From Terebella lapidaria (taxonomy: Eukaryota; Annelida; Polychaeta; Terebellida; Terebellidae), in NCBI GenBank assembly GCA_949152475.1, contig OX424564.1:27216165-27280164 (forward strand): a stretch of DNA of 64,000 bases, given 5' to 3'. A model generated the notes under the pieces. That model was not told the DNA's origin and ran no database searches. It saw nothing but the letters and a program-made list of their open reading frames with translations. The translations under genes were made by a program, and so were the position numbers. Of this stretch, positions 47,401 to 60,964 are shown piece after piece. Positions within the stretch are counted from its first letter, which is position 1, and each line of letters opens with the position of its first letter.

Positions 47401-48891
47401 TTGCTACTCATAGAATATCCACAAATAGCTGAAGTTGACCCCTGCCGTCCCACGGCAATATATTTGTCCAGAGATCGTGGCGTTTCTGGGATACAGCAGG
47501 TGGTTTCTATGAAGGGTTATCATCACATCACACGTCTTTGTCAATATTTCTGTAGATAACTTTCAGAGTAACAATCTATCTGACAAGGTGACAGTTTATT
47601 CTAGAGATAAACCCTTTTACACCTCGAAATTCAATATTTATATATAGCTCAGGACCAGGAGCCAATATAATATCTGACGAAACTCGATGGCCTGAGTGAT
47701 GAAGCAGTCTGGACTAATGATCAGATGGATATTTAGCCTACTTTAGCCTAATCACTCGCAGGTGCGAAGAATTATGTATACAAAGGGGATTAAATTGTGT
47801 CCGAGTTCGAGAAATTCTAATGTCAATATATCTGAAATGTGCAGTATTCAGCCATTGTCATGGTAACTGTATACTATTTTATTGACTTCGTTTGGAAAGA
47901 AACCATCCAAAACATGATTCATAATTTATGATAATTATAATCAATAGATTGAGACTTGTTTTTGCAATGAAGTCTATTTTTGTGCCTTCTATTGCCCACA
48001 CAAAGGTCAAGTTTAAAGTAGTAATTTCAGTATCTAAATGTAACATGTGTGGGGCAAACCTGTAATCAGACACCCTGTCATTTGGGAATGTCCACCTTAT
48101 ACCTTGAGATACTTTGGGTTTCGAGTTATGCCCAGAAAATATCACCAACCTTTCACATTTGTACATGGGTTACGAGTATTTTTCCTTTGCGGACTATTAA
48201 AACTAATTATTTCTGAACCGAGATATTAAAATATCGTAAAAGTCAGCGATACCAAGTGTCAAATACCGATCCATCAGATGTGTTCATTGTTAAATTATCA
48301 ATAAAACTTTATGACTTCTCATTCCTGAAAAACACCCTGTGCTATTCCAGTGATCCATTTGAGTATCCTTTCTCACATAGAAAAATCTACCAGGGGGAAA
48401 ACTACAGTGTACAGAAATGAAAATACCCCCCACAGGACCTAGCCAAGACTAGAGGACCTTTCCTACTTGAAGAACCTCCATGAACTCTCCTATGTTGTGT
48501 ACAATGCGGCAGCAAGCACAGGTGAATTGAGTATCAAAGCCACTCAGCACATGGAAACAACACAGCGACCATGTTTAGATATGGGATGTGTGGCTCTAAT
48601 GCGGTAGGTTCGTGTCGGACACGATCGTGGCGGGGAGTTTATCGTCCGTCGGCGGACCGCGTTCCCGTGTATTCCCATGTAGGTAGCCTTGGTGCAGTAT
48701 GCTTTGTGTCAGGACAAAATAACCTTACTATCGATCGGACATTAGCTTCTGATAAAAAAAGGAATCTGTAAAAGAGTGTTACGGGGAGAAGCCTGTCATA
48801 ACTCATAAGGTGATGTTTCCTTTTAAGGCAGATGAGTTGGAAGGGTTTGAGTGAGCGGGGTGGGGGGGTGGGCGTTAGATGGCTGTAGTTA
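44429..48891 (+). other. Cadherin intron, first part
   Basis: No further cadherin exon or other coding sequence was recognised. The segment 46.6-46.95 kb is a little less AT-rich and has several TTAAT/ATTAAT homeobox-type cores, but this is not strong evidence of an enhancer. Confidence 0.4.
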
Positions 48892-49610
48892 CACACGTGC
48901 TCTCGTTAATCCTCACCAGCCGGCTCGCTAATCAATTTTGCGTTTTTTCGTCGGCTAGCAAAAGCTGGCTGACAATGGAGTCGGCGCGCTCCCGCTCGCT
49001 AGATATTTCTTGGCGAAGTCATAACGCGCACAAACCCGCTGACTCACAGGCCAGCGAGCTTAAACTCGCCAGTGATTTCAAAACTCTCTTCGGCCCGTTT
49101 TTATAAAGTGACACATTTGTAAGCGCGTTTGACTTGAAGAAAAGCATTTGGGCTCTGAATTTCCCGCAAGACACCAGTCTGTTTTATGCGCATATAAATG
49201 GCCTTGACCTTCAATTAGGCTGTGAAATACGTCACTTCCGGTTTCGAGTTTGCTTGATGTCATGGACTGACTGGTCACAAGAAGTTTTCTCAATAAAAAA
49301 AGTTGAAACTAATACGACTAAAACAGAATGAAGAATCCTATTTATCTTCACGTCATGAAGACGTGGTTTTGCAAACTGGCTTCGGCGCACTTACGCTCGC
49401 CGACAGATTTCATGCTAGCGAAAACGAGCTTTGAAAATGTTGGCTAGCAAAAACGCGCGGACATAATTGCAAACGGGTTTACGCGAGCGTAAACGAGTTA
49501 GGTAAAATTTGGAGGCGGGTTTATTGTGGCCGGCTCCAGTCAACTAGCTTCAGCCAGTTTTAGCCAGCTGACGCTCGCAAAACTAGTGAGGATTAACGAG
49601 AGCACGTGTG
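48892..49610. mobile_element. 719-bp non-autonomous DNA transposon with perfect 25-bp TIRs, TA target
   Basis: The left TIR starts CACACGTGCTCTCGTTAATC and runs 25 bases (48892-48916). The right TIR (49586-49610) is its exact inverse. TA dinucleotides flank both ends (48890-48891 and 49611-49612), which points to Tc1/mariner-type insertion. Inside, CG-rich words such as GCTCGC, GCTAGC and CGAGCGTAAACGAG recur in both orientations as subterminal repeats. There is no transposase frame. Perfect TIRs suggest a fairly recent insertion. Confidence 0.88.
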
Positions 49611-52600
49611 TAGCTTGGGAAGAAGGAAAAAGTAAAGAGGCGAGATGGGGTACTATATGTATGGGTAGGGAAAGGTCTAAACGGAAAATCATTTATTAGA
49701 AGAGGGGAGGGGGGGGGGGGAGGGGGAGAGGTTGGAAGGAACACCAGATTTGAGTAATGAGTGCCCAGGTAAATTTATGGTCTTGCCTATCAGCCAGTAA
49801 CCATGGTAATTATGACCAGGTGGGCCTAGGGGTGTACCTACATGATACGGGACAGTCGCTTGATTAAATCTTTGTGGTGAGCCGTGTGCTCTCAAATTAG
49901 AGCACAGTTAGTCCGCATGTTGGCACATGTCGCCAAAATTGCTTTTTCGATATAGAGATTTGACAAAGGAACAAATTAATCACATGACCAATGCATTTAT
50001 TTCTGCCGTAGACATGATTTATGAAAAGAATAAGACCATGTCTTCCATATGATTATTGTCATCCAGGACAGTTGCATGATAATTTTTCAGGTAATGTCTT
50101 CAATTTCATGATTTCAGTGACAAATCCAAGGAAAAGCCGATCTTTGTGGAGGCGTTACGATTCGTTCCTCAGGAAATTCATGTTCATTTACCATGTTTTC
50201 ACTACCGATAGACGATACATGTACATGTGTATCCTTTGAATGGTGCCTCCCATCTCACCCTCCCTCCTTCCCTCCCACTCAAATATTGATCGACAAACCT
50301 AATATAGCAGCTTGGACTAAACTCTTTACTTTGTGACACCTTCACTTCATTCTACATTGCTCCAGGCAGTATGAGACATCAGTTTTGTATGTATCTATCC
50401 ACATTTGCATATATGTAATACCTGTTCTGTATTACTTGATCTATTTAGACTGTCTGGGAATTTTGTCCGATAACAACAAGCCAGTCGATTCACTTCATTC
50501 CGTCGGTTCTGTTGTGTATTATCAGAGTTCGTTCCAATTCGATATATATCCAGGGTTGATTTCTAGGCCCAAGTACAGGGGAAAGAAAATTAGTTTGGCA
50601 ATCATTATCCAGACAATTTATTCTTCACCTTTTATCGGAAAAAAATTTGTTGAAATCACCTACACGTTTGGAACCTCCACAATAGTCTCAAAGTGGTAAA
50701 ACCGATACAATACTGTATCTTTCTGAACATCAGATACATGTATAGTCATAATTTCACTGTGCTACTCCAGGCTCAAATACCAGGATATACATGTTAGATC
50801 CATATCACAGTATATAGACATTTACATGTAATTATTTGGTGCCAATATCATACCACTGTGCCGTGGTATCTCATATCTCTTGTTTCTTTGAACTGGGCAA
50901 GTCTTTTATTGATTGATTTCTGGCTGGTCCTGTTATTAGTACGGTAGTTAGAGGCATCCATCCCAGACAGATCAATACTATTATTACTCTGACTATGCAC
51001 AGCTAATGAATATGTATGTCGAGTGTTGCTGGATATGATTCTTACTGTGGTGTGAACAGCCTCCAGGCAAAATCTTCATACAATGGTGCTATTGCTCTGA
51101 AAAAGTGACCTAACAGGATACCTAACTCTTGTCAACAATGCATTTTCCTATTACCGGGTACACTTTTATCATAAGTTATATCGAGGAAAAAGCAGAAAAG
51201 ATAAAACAGCATCAGTATTCAGACACCGTCATATTTGCACAGTGCATTACCGGACGTGTATGTTCTATTATACATGTTATCAGAAACCCATCTCTCTTAT
51301 GGGTTTCTGATGTTATCATTGTGCCATACTAGTATCCCACGTGGATGTAGCCAATCAGCAATAAATTCATAATTGGCATTATCCCTTTGATGTATATTTT
51401 ATGTATTGCTCACTAGGAACTGACGATAAATACTACATGTAAATAGCCAGCACTATCATCAGTCTGAGGATTATCTTTCTATTTGATGTGTATATTGGCC
51501 TTATATATGTATTCAATAGTTATACGTGTATTCTTCCCCTCTTGAATGATCTGCCAAATGATTAACCTAATTCAACCTTTCTATTGTCAATCAACAGTTA
51601 AGATAATTTGCTGTACAACACTTACATGTACTTGCACCGTGTAAAAGCTGTTAGAAATATATTAGTCGATGGTCAATATTATGTAGGTCGTGCCCTCAAA
51701 TCATTGTCCGTAAAGTGAAAAGCACTTGTGCAGTATTCAGTCACAGGTGTATGTACTTGTAGTAAATCCCACTCACCGCATGTGACGCGCATAAAAGCCG
51801 TTATATATAATATTGGAATCAAAGAATTCTTGCAGAGAATAGGGGGAGGGGTTTGAAAAAAAATGTGCGTTTTCATATCTGAATACCTTGCATATATAAT
51901 GATGGATTTAGCATTCTGCTATTAGTTTAAGTATGTACGTGGATTTCATGAATTGGAGGCTCGAGATTGCATTCGTGGAAAACTGATGTTCGTAAGGCAT
52001 TTCGGTACATAGAGTATCATGTCTGTACATGTACGTCTATTGGATCTTTAATTACAGACATGGAAATTATTATCAATTTGCAGCAAGTTCTCATGCACTT
52101 TCTGCCTTTCCAATTCTTTGTTCGCAAATTGAATAGCGAATCGTTGAATGGGAGATGTAGACTATTATATACACAAGCAGCGCACATATGTCTCCCTACC
52201 TTTATAGAGTATATAATCATATTATTTGTGGCTCAAAGCAGGTCCCCTTTTAATATTTTAAATACAGCCTTTGGCTGGCGACCTTTCCTATGACCCGATA
52301 ATGACTTTAAATGATAATGGCTTACATTGCATGGCCGATGCCCGCAAGGCACAAGCCAGGGTTGGCGTAGGTCAGCAATAGACATAACACCAATTAGCTA
52401 GGTGACACCGTGAGCTGTTGTATATTTAATTGGAAAAGTCCAGGTTTCCTGGTGCATTTCCTTTGATCTTTATTGACTATTTCCACCGCAGGTTGCCATG
52501 GTTTCACTTGGGGATGGCACCATGAGGTTGCTTCGTTTATTCTCCAAGCCTTTTATGGTCATGTTATTGAAATATTGAACAACAAGAATTACAGGAATGC

Positions 52601-54400
52601 ACAGATTGCTTTCATCCGTATATATTAGATATTGCGCAATAGCAACATATGGCAGTATTTAAATATCATCTATGGTATGTTTTGTATGTCCTGCAAATGG
52701 AACCTATTGATTTTTTCTTATGAAAAATCAGGTTTCGTCAGATGTCTTTGACAATCTAAAATTTTAATTGCTGCAATGTGTGCAGAAAATGCTTGCAAGC
52801 ACATAATAAAAAACCTTGGTTTCGCAGCTGTTGAACAATTGATTCAGCCAGTGAGCATGCATAGATTTAACAAAAATCCTACTGGTACATGTACATGTAC
52901 TAGTATGTGGCATGCTCTCTGCAGTGATATATCTTGATTCATTTCACAGTGAATTGAAACGAGTACTTCGATTTACTTTTGCCGCAATCACAAAGTGAAT
53001 CGGCCAAATCTGCCTGAGGCGCTTCGAGCTGATGGACCGTTATTCATAAAAATGACAGGATGACATGAAAAACTGCCGAGATCTATAGTTAGCTGACAGG
53101 CGATAGGTGACAATAGCACACCACTTAAAATAGTATCCTATAACCTTGCGTGTCACCCTGCGGAATAACGCAAACATTGTAAAATTCAATGTCTGACGTC
53201 TCCCGAAATAAACATTTTCGCCAAGTTTTGTCGACCGATCCACTGCTGTGGGTTTGTCTTTGTCGTGAGCCTAAAATACATTCGACAATCATACATTGTA
53301 TGTCAAATATTGGTTCAGTCGTAGGAGGAACGTTGACTTTTGTAGGCCCCTGCGGGTTCAAAACCGTGCCGAAAAAATGCGATTCAGATTCGCACCTCCA
53401 CGTCTTTGTGTGGTCTTGCGAGTGTGGTCAGCGAACTTTTTTCGTCTGTCTGTCTGTCAGCGCAAGCAACCGAGCCACATCAGTCAACAGTCCTAATTGG
53501 TAGCATCAACATTGAGAACTATCTCCACCAGTCAACCCAAGAAACCACTAGGCATACAGTACAGTACAGTATGAGTAAATCGATTCTTTTATACTCACAG
53601 GTGCTGCATGCCATGGCTGGGTTTTTCCGTTCCCGGAAGATGTAAATAACTCCGAACAATACAGCAGAGTTTGTTTGACGGATTAAAATCATGATGGTTT
53701 TTCCTGGTGTTTGCTTGTAAGCTATATTTGGCCAATCAAAACCATGATAATTGGTTGGCTTTTTTTGCTGGGAGTACCTTCTAAGGACATGTCATTCAAC
53801 TGTAAAACCAAACTTGTCAGTTCTAAGTACTATTTGTGAAGGGTTTTGCTTTCAATGTTGAATTTATTTCCATTAGCGCGTCAAGATCAAACAAGCAGAG
53901 TTCAAATAGATAGTGGTGGTCTCCATTTTAAACATGTAAAGTGAAAAATAACATGGGTTCATCGGTTCTTTCTTCATTTAATTTGGAAATTTGTTCTTTT
54001 TCACAACAATTCACCTATTGCAAGACACAGAAATATTCTAAACCTTTAATTATGATCGCGGCTGTCAGTGAGTAGATTGCACAATCATCTTATGAATTGT
54101 GCCGATCATATTTTCTATACTGATAATAGGATCAGACACATTGTGTAAATCATATTTAAATTGAGACCATTAGATCTGCTTTGTAGTAGTAATAAGATAT
54201 ATAAACATGTAGAATTGAATCATAAAATATTTAGACACAAATCATATTTTGTCGCATACTTATCCCTATAAGTATATCAAAAGTATAATACATTGAATGT
54301 GGACGCAGAAATCATATCGACTAGATACATACAATACAGTTCTTGTTTGTAAACACATGGATACAAAAACCAGTGTTGAATGATTGATCCCTGATCACTT
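49611..54400 (+). other. Cadherin intron, middle part
   Basis: Mostly AT-rich, without recognisable exons. It holds a G homopolymer at about 49.70-49.72 kb, a small hairpin at 51279-51311 and a modestly GC-richer patch at 53.0-53.6 kb with no identifiable gene. Confidence 0.4.
51279..51311. repeat. Perfect 13-bp stem hairpin
   Basis: ATCAGAAACCCAT and ATGGGTTTCTGAT pair perfectly around a 7-base CTCTCTT loop. It is too short for a typical miRNA precursor. Function unknown. Confidence 0.6.
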
Positions 54401-54450
54401 GCCGATCAATGAATGGCTATCAATCAACGCCAATCAATGGCTATTGATAC
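54375..54450. promoter_or_regulatory. Cluster of ATCAAT / ATTGAT words
   Basis: Within about 60 bases there are GATCAATGA, TATCAATCAA, CCAATCAATGG and TATTGATAC, four to five copies of the ATCAAT core bound by Onecut/HNF6-type and some homeodomain factors. It is clustered in the long cadherin intron, where enhancers are common. Regulatory use is inference. Confidence 0.3.
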
Positions 54451-54684
54451 GTATATAAGACCAGGCGACTATCGTAGACACGGCTGAACCATGTCTAACA
54501 CATTTACGCTTTGATTAAGGACACTTGACATGTTGCTGACCTGAGCTTGCTAGATTTTTTTTCGTCGGTGGCCACTGTTTTGCTACTTTATCCATTGTTG
54601 TTACTGCGTTGTGGCGCGCTTGAGTGACTTCGGTCGTCTGCCCAGCTATCTAAAGGGTCCGACAATATGTCACTTTTAACAGAT

Positions 54685-54738
54685 GGTGTCGCCAATCCAG
54701 GATTAGCGAAGATATTGTAGACAGTTTGTGGCGACACC
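54685..54738. repeat. Short inverted repeat GGTGTCGCCA
   Basis: GGTGTCGCCA at 54685-54694 and its exact inverse at 54729-54738, with a 34-base spacer. No coding content. Confidence 0.5.
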
Positions 54739-56443
54739 GTAAATGCCTAAATATAGATGTCTATTGACTGGTGATAGTAAACGATATTTTATCTGATAAT
54801 GATGTCTATGTACGATAGTTTTCCACTTCAAATTTCTGTATCAGATATATATACTCATCAATAAGCTAGATAGTACTACTGTAATGATGGTAATATCCAT
54901 GTAATTGTTTCTACTTTTTCATTGCAGTCAATTTGTTAAGCCATTATAGCCATAGACGAAATAAAACTTTTTTTTTTCTTTTTTGAAACATTGAGTGGAC
55001 AACTTACTCCATTCAATTGGGCAATTAACTTTTTTTCCCCATTCAAAAATACCCTCCACTGTAGTTATATTATGCATACTATTTAGTGCCCTTCTCACCC
55101 TCTTCATAAATGTAAAAGCAAAATTACAAAATAGAAAATGGCTGCCAGGATAAAGCTGGATAGACTGTTAGCTAATGTCCATTAAATGGCAGACATATTT
55201 TTTGGCTTCCGTGCTGTTCCATACTTCCATAATGTCGGTGACTACATTACGTGGTATATCACGTTTTCGAGTGGGTTTTTCCGATGCCAATCTGTCTGGC
55301 GCCCATTAAGCTACATGATTGATTTGCTGATGTATGTAGCTACATATAGAGAGAACCTCCCCGCTCTTCCCCCACTTACATGTTATACCCCAAGACTTCA
55401 TAAAAAGCAATTGACATGACAAAAATATGGTCACGGTTTCGTCGGGTCTCCGTGAGGCAAAATCATATTGATTACTTCGGGAAAATAAAGTCCACTCGCA
55501 ATTTTCAGCCCACTCACCTTTCTAGAACTCGCATGGGAATCGGCAGAAAAAACCCGAAAATAGAAAAAAAAACATGGCTATTTTCTCCATGGACATCACG
55601 GAAAGTGGACAGTGAAAACGCGGTGAAGAAGACGGGAAAATAATGATTGTGTGAAACGATATGTCCCGATAATGTTTGCTGAGCAAGCGAAAAATGCCAA
55701 CGAGGAAACAGAAGCCCATCAGCGTCCTCTCCCAGCGTACAATGCTTTGTGACTCAGCACTTGATTGGAAACGGAACAAACGTTTGCGCACTTTTACGAT
55801 GCCACTGCAAGGCAACAGGCAAGGATGGGGCAGCCAAATACACCGCACTCGCCCTGCTTAGATCGAATTGTTCCGTAGTCTTTACTGCTTGCGTCTTTGG
55901 AATGGCGCGATCAATCACAATTCTTTTGTTTACTGGAGTTCCCGAGAGTGGCACCGTCATTTCTCACAAGTTTTAGTACGAGTATTGTCTCCGGGAAAAT
56001 AGATTCTTCAATGTGGCCGACTTTATTTCAAGACGTTGCACGCGTCACTCCGCGCATACACAATGAACTTTATGATGCCTTTTGATGGGGGGGAGATTTC
56101 ATTTTGAATTGGCTCGCATTGTTGTCTTATAGCTTGCTGCATGCAGTGCCATGCACCATGCAATATTTTCAAGGGTATGGCTTACTGTTGTCTGGGGTTG
56201 TGAGCAGCACCTTCCCATCAATTTCCCGTTAGATAAATAACGTTTTTCACGTTAGAGCTTTCCAGGAACGCAGCGTATTCCACATCCCACGGTCCCGTCG
56301 TTAAACCCTCGGCCTGGAACTTAATACCTCATACATCAAATTCGTTTTTCAAAAACGTCGACTGGTCACCACAGCGACACAGCTTCTCAACAGTGGCACC
56401 CCATTAAGCCGAAGCTCCCAAGTTCTGAATACCCTGCATCTTA
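54739..56443 (+). other. Cadherin intron with a GC-richer patch at 55.4-56.3 kb
   Basis: Short frames at 55.2-56.1 kb lie on both strands and overlap one another; none shows a recognisable domain. It may be an unannotated exon or a regulatory island, but the sequence alone does not decide. Confidence 0.35.
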
Positions 56444-56457
56444 GTTGCCATGGCAAC
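56444..56457. promoter_or_regulatory. Palindromic X-box (RFX-type) motif
   Basis: GTTGCCATGGCAAC, identical to the motif at 245-258. A second near-consensus X-box lies about 100 bases downstream. Confidence 0.4.
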
Positions 56458-56554
56458 TTGTTGCTGCCCCCCATAGAACTCCCAGCAGCCTCATCCAATG
56501 TTGTCAAGGAGCGCTCAGTTGAAAAACACATCTACGCTGGTTTATTCTACCCCA

Positions 56555-56568
56555 GTAACCATGGCAAC
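56555..56568. promoter_or_regulatory. X-box (RFX-type) motif GTAACCATGGCAAC
   Basis: Matches GTNRCC-NN-RGYAAC. Paired with the perfect site about 100 bases upstream, it is a candidate RFX-responsive module inside the cadherin intron. Confidence 0.4.
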
Positions 56569-56990
56569 CAAATTCTTCACTGTCGGAGTTCTTCACTGCC
56601 AAATTATTGGGGTGCTCAATAACCTATCGCTATAATTACAATACAAAGAAAAAGATGAAAAAGAAATTTAAAAAAGTGCGCTGTGTAGACAGAGGGTAAG
56701 TCCCACGGTACATGACCAGATGAGCAAATTTGGGATTCCGGCTGAAATAAAGCATGATACGTTGGAGTACAGGGTGATTCATCATTGCGGAGCTGATGAG
56801 ATTTATCCGGGGTGTGAAGTTATATGGGACCCCAGAGGCAGAGTAGCAATAGAGGAATGATAGAGGGAAATGTTGGGTATTTTCACAGTTCTTGGAATGT
56901 TACATGTGTAATATCCGATCTTTAGAAGGGTCATTAAGAATTTTACAGAATTTTACTTGATTGAATGATATTTTCCAACAGCATAACGTG

Positions 56991-57763
56991 AAAAACTAGA
57001 CATAAAAGCCTATAGGCTTTGTGGCATCCCCCATTTTGTTCTTATCATTTCAAATGGTCATACTGGACTGAGAAAAAAGGATACATAGGCCATTGTATGT
57101 GGGTAAGAGTGAGAGCTCATCAGACAGTTTCTTACCAGAACTGCTTTTTATCATCTTGACAACTTGGCCCACCAGACATTTGCCACCCCAAATGAATGGA
57201 CAATTACCCAGCCAATATTATTCAGCGTACTAGTATATTTAATCAGAATGTTCGTGATATTTTTCAGGTGCTCCTGTCAAATATAAAATGATACGTGACT
57301 AAAAGAATGCTGTGTCATCTTGGCCAATTTTGTGATTTCAAAACTTGTACAATACAGCGGAATTTTCGCATTCATATTATAACCAAAGCCAAACATTTGC
57401 CAGCTAACTAAAACAATGATGATTTGGTCATTGCATGTGAAATAGAGTTGAATAACAAAACATTCAAACAATACATGTTTGTACAATATAAATGCAGACA
57501 GGGCAAATCATTCCCCAAGCATGTTGTGTCATGTGTGTTGGCTTATTAACCAACTATTGTATTCTGTGGGATAGAACTTCATTCTTTTACCATGTACACA
57601 CACTAGTAAACCAGGCTTTGGAGGGGGGAGTGAGGGATAATGCATGGATATGAGCCTAGAGTCATGTTGGACATGCTAGCTGTATCACTTGTCAGGCATG
57701 AAAATTTCGGAAAGATAGATCGAGGCGTTCAAGAGTTATGATCCGGAAACCAAACGGCGGAAG

Positions 57764-57794
<31 letters not shown>

Positions 57795-57845
57795 AAAAAC
57801 AGACAAAAACATAAGGCCTCCCGATTTTCAATCGGGATGCCTAAT
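56991..57845. repeat. Interspersed repeat, copy B (same family as 20534-21600)
   Basis: It starts ACTAGACATAAAAGCCTATA and ends ATAAGGCCTCCCGATTTTCA with an inverted GGGATGCCTAAT, exactly as copy A. It also has the subterminal ATCCGGAAACCAAACGG word and a long A-rich run. It is about 200 bases shorter than copy A, with a diverged middle. Non-coding. Confidence 0.72.
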
Positions 57846-60800
57846 AAATGGTTTATTTAAAAAAAAACACACACAGACACTTCTACACCATGCTGCCTTT
57901 GATGCATCAAAATTACTTTCAACAAATCTTGCACCAGGCATCAGGAATTAGAGATGGATAAACGCAAACGACACATCCTTTTAATTCTCAAGACCTGTCT
58001 TGCATCCAGACAGGTCCATTAAAAAAACAACCCGTCTGCTCGTTAATCATTACCGCTATTGGAAAAATGCAACAACAGATATAGGACAGACATTGTGTCC
58101 ATTGGCGTGGCATGTTTGCGGAAGCGATTACCGATCGTACATGGACTTATCTTTGTCACTCGAACCATGACGAAGACAAAAGAACAGCGCCTCCCGTAGA
58201 CAATGTAAGCAAACATGGAACCCCCTTTTCACTGCCACCACTAGTATGGCCTGCCACCTTGCTTCTCCTCATGATAAAGGGATAGACTGTCCCTTCCTGA
58301 GCCAGGTACGTTAGAAAAGCGTATGGTACACTGGGCTACTCAAGTCAATATTGCCTCGTGCCAGACATGGCCTTTTTCTCGTCTGCAAGGCACGGCATGC
58401 ATAAGGGTGATGACATAATGTCGGCCGAAAGGGGGAAAGGGGATGACATAGAGATCATTTCGCAAGGGATCCTCTATTGTTTCAGTGACTAACGGGAGCA
58501 TTTGTTATCACGTTGTCGTAGTAGGGGCATCAATCACCATAATCTGGATTTCCCCTCACGTGTTACAGTTACATTTTGTCGCAGGGTGCCCGGTGAATCT
58601 CGAGTGTACTCAGGGTGGATTATTACGTCATTTATAGTTGGGGTGTGGACAACATTGTTTGCCTTCTCAGTGCCTTTTGTGTACTCCACGGGCATGATTT
58701 ACTCGGGAATCTCAAGTGATTTCCTGTGCCACTAAAAACTTACGTGCCGCGCATGCGGAGGCCTGATATTTCGGCAAATATTGACTATGCCATGAAGTTC
58801 TGTGTTCTTGTCCAAAATCGATGTCATCCACACATTGGCTAGGGAGGGGGGGGGGGGGTGGTTGGTCGAGAGAGGAAGCAGATTGTTGCATGTTTCAACA
58901 AACACTTGTTTATGGTCAATATTATGTAATCGTCACCTGATTTATTGTATGGTAGTTTATCAACTGTCTGTGTGATAAAATAATGAAAAATTCTGAACGA
59001 GCTCTTCCCCCTAGTAATAAATGGGATAGTTGCAGATTGGCATCAAATTTGCCCGCAATAATAATATGGGGACTTTGATAACCACGATAAGCAGAAACAT
59101 GGCGCCAAATGAAATAGATGACAGTACAGATCTATGGCAAAGTGTTAGTCATATAGTCAATTTATAATTTCCCTATCACAATAATGTTTTTTGGCATGCT
59201 CATTGCTCAATGCTTGATAAATACACACAAAACTTACATAAAGGATGGAGAAATAAAAAAAAAAGGACAGAAAATGAATGACCTGTCCTGTGCATGAATT
59301 TTTATCTGGGACCCAGCGATGTTATGATGTGATATTACATGTATGTTATTCCACCCCATCAAATTTACGTATCACATGGGGCTGCTATTTTGATGGGCAG
59401 TCATAAACATGATCAATATTGCAAACTAGTAATTGTTATCACAGACAGATTTATATATTTATCTTCAGACGGTTTGGCCTCGTTGCCGGAGAACAGCATC
59501 TGTTTTCCGTGTAAGCAGACGGAACTGACCACCATGTAACACTAGTAAATTATACATGTTGTTCCAGGGTTGCATTTTAAATCAGGACTGCATGAGGTGG
59601 GGATGTACCGGGTTTTCACAGCTTTTATTGGCAGAAGTGGACACCATTGCCAGAATAAATAGCGAATGGTTAACCCCACTCAATATTTGGTGCGCACGTG
59701 AAAAGACCATTTGTAAAATGGGAACTGTTGGACATTGATCTTGGTGACAGCTCATGTGAGTCACACGTTTTACCAGACTAACACCAGACTCCCACCCCCT
59801 CACCCCCACACACTACTTCACGATTGTTGCATGCATTAATCCAATGACCATGAGCGGCAGACAGCAGAACAATAGAGAATCAGGGTTGGCAGGTTCCAAA
59901 GTGACCTCGTCTGGTCACAACCATGCCTGTGGCATGCCAGATTTGGATTTTTTGATGACGCTCATGCAGTTTGTTCTTCAACTACTCCCCTCCCTCTCCC
60001 ATCTGCCTTAGTTTCGATTCTTCTGTCTTTCAAATCCTATTTTGTCCTTGTCACAGTGTAGAAACATCCAACCCACCCGCACCCCCCTCTTCCCACCCCT
60101 CACGGCATCCTGAGGGGAAAAAATCCAATGTTTGGAACCATTGGCATCAATGCCAGCAGACTGCAGATTTGTTAGGTGCCATAAATCTAATATAGTTGCC
60201 ATGGTGATGGTAACTTGGTGACAAAGACTGCCACAGGACGGCTGGGTGGGTTGACCCTTGGGCTTGGAAGCCTCAGGGTGAAGCTTTGTTGCTAGGTGGG
60301 TGGAGGGGGGAGGTAGGGGGTCAAGGGTACGGTAAATTGAAACTAGGGAGTATAGGAGGCACGCAGTACGGGACAAATTGTGGAATAAATTAATTTAAGG
60401 TGACAGCTGCTGGCAGTTTTACATTTGCAGTCATGTGAAAAATTTGATTTTCAAATCCAGATCTATATATATGGAATCAACACAAGTTGGTGAACAAATG
60501 ACGCTGGTGAACAAAGGAAAATCATGCAATACTAAACTACAGAATCTGATATACATGTTTCATTACAGAACTAGTTTGTATGATGTGTAATTGTGATACT
60601 CGAAGGATTTGCCTTTCAGCAAAAAGGTGCAATCTGTCCAGCATACATTGTTGCCATACATGTGTTACATGATACTAGGAGATAATGTTATATGACTGTC
60701 ACATTAGTTATAGTATTAGTCTATGGTAGTTTATAGACCAGTATTCGAGTATGTTGAATGTTATTATAACAGTATATACTGTGACATCTCATATTGCCCA

Positions 60801-60964
60801 TGTACTGACGTTCATGACATTGACAAGTTGTAAACTAATATAAGGTAATAGAGGTGAATGTAAGTGCATCATTATGGAAAATGAGCGTACAATACAGATA
60901 AAAAATATTTAATATGATGTTACTTTTATATACATGTATGTGGAATTTTATGCTAGTAATATAA
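57846..60964 (+). other. Cadherin intron, no gene seen
   Basis: No coding exon recognised. Contains a G homopolymer near 58.85 kb, pyrimidine- and purine-rich patches at 59.98-60.33 kb and an imperfect X-box-like stretch near 60195. Confidence 0.4.

Noticed and set aside
51279-51311. Possible miRNA precursor
   Set aside because: The stem is only 13 bp with no extended lower stem, far shorter than animal pre-miRNAs.
53189-53645. Overlapping plus-strand frames of 66-104 residues
   Set aside because: They shadow one another in different frames, lack domain similarity and have no supporting splice structure.
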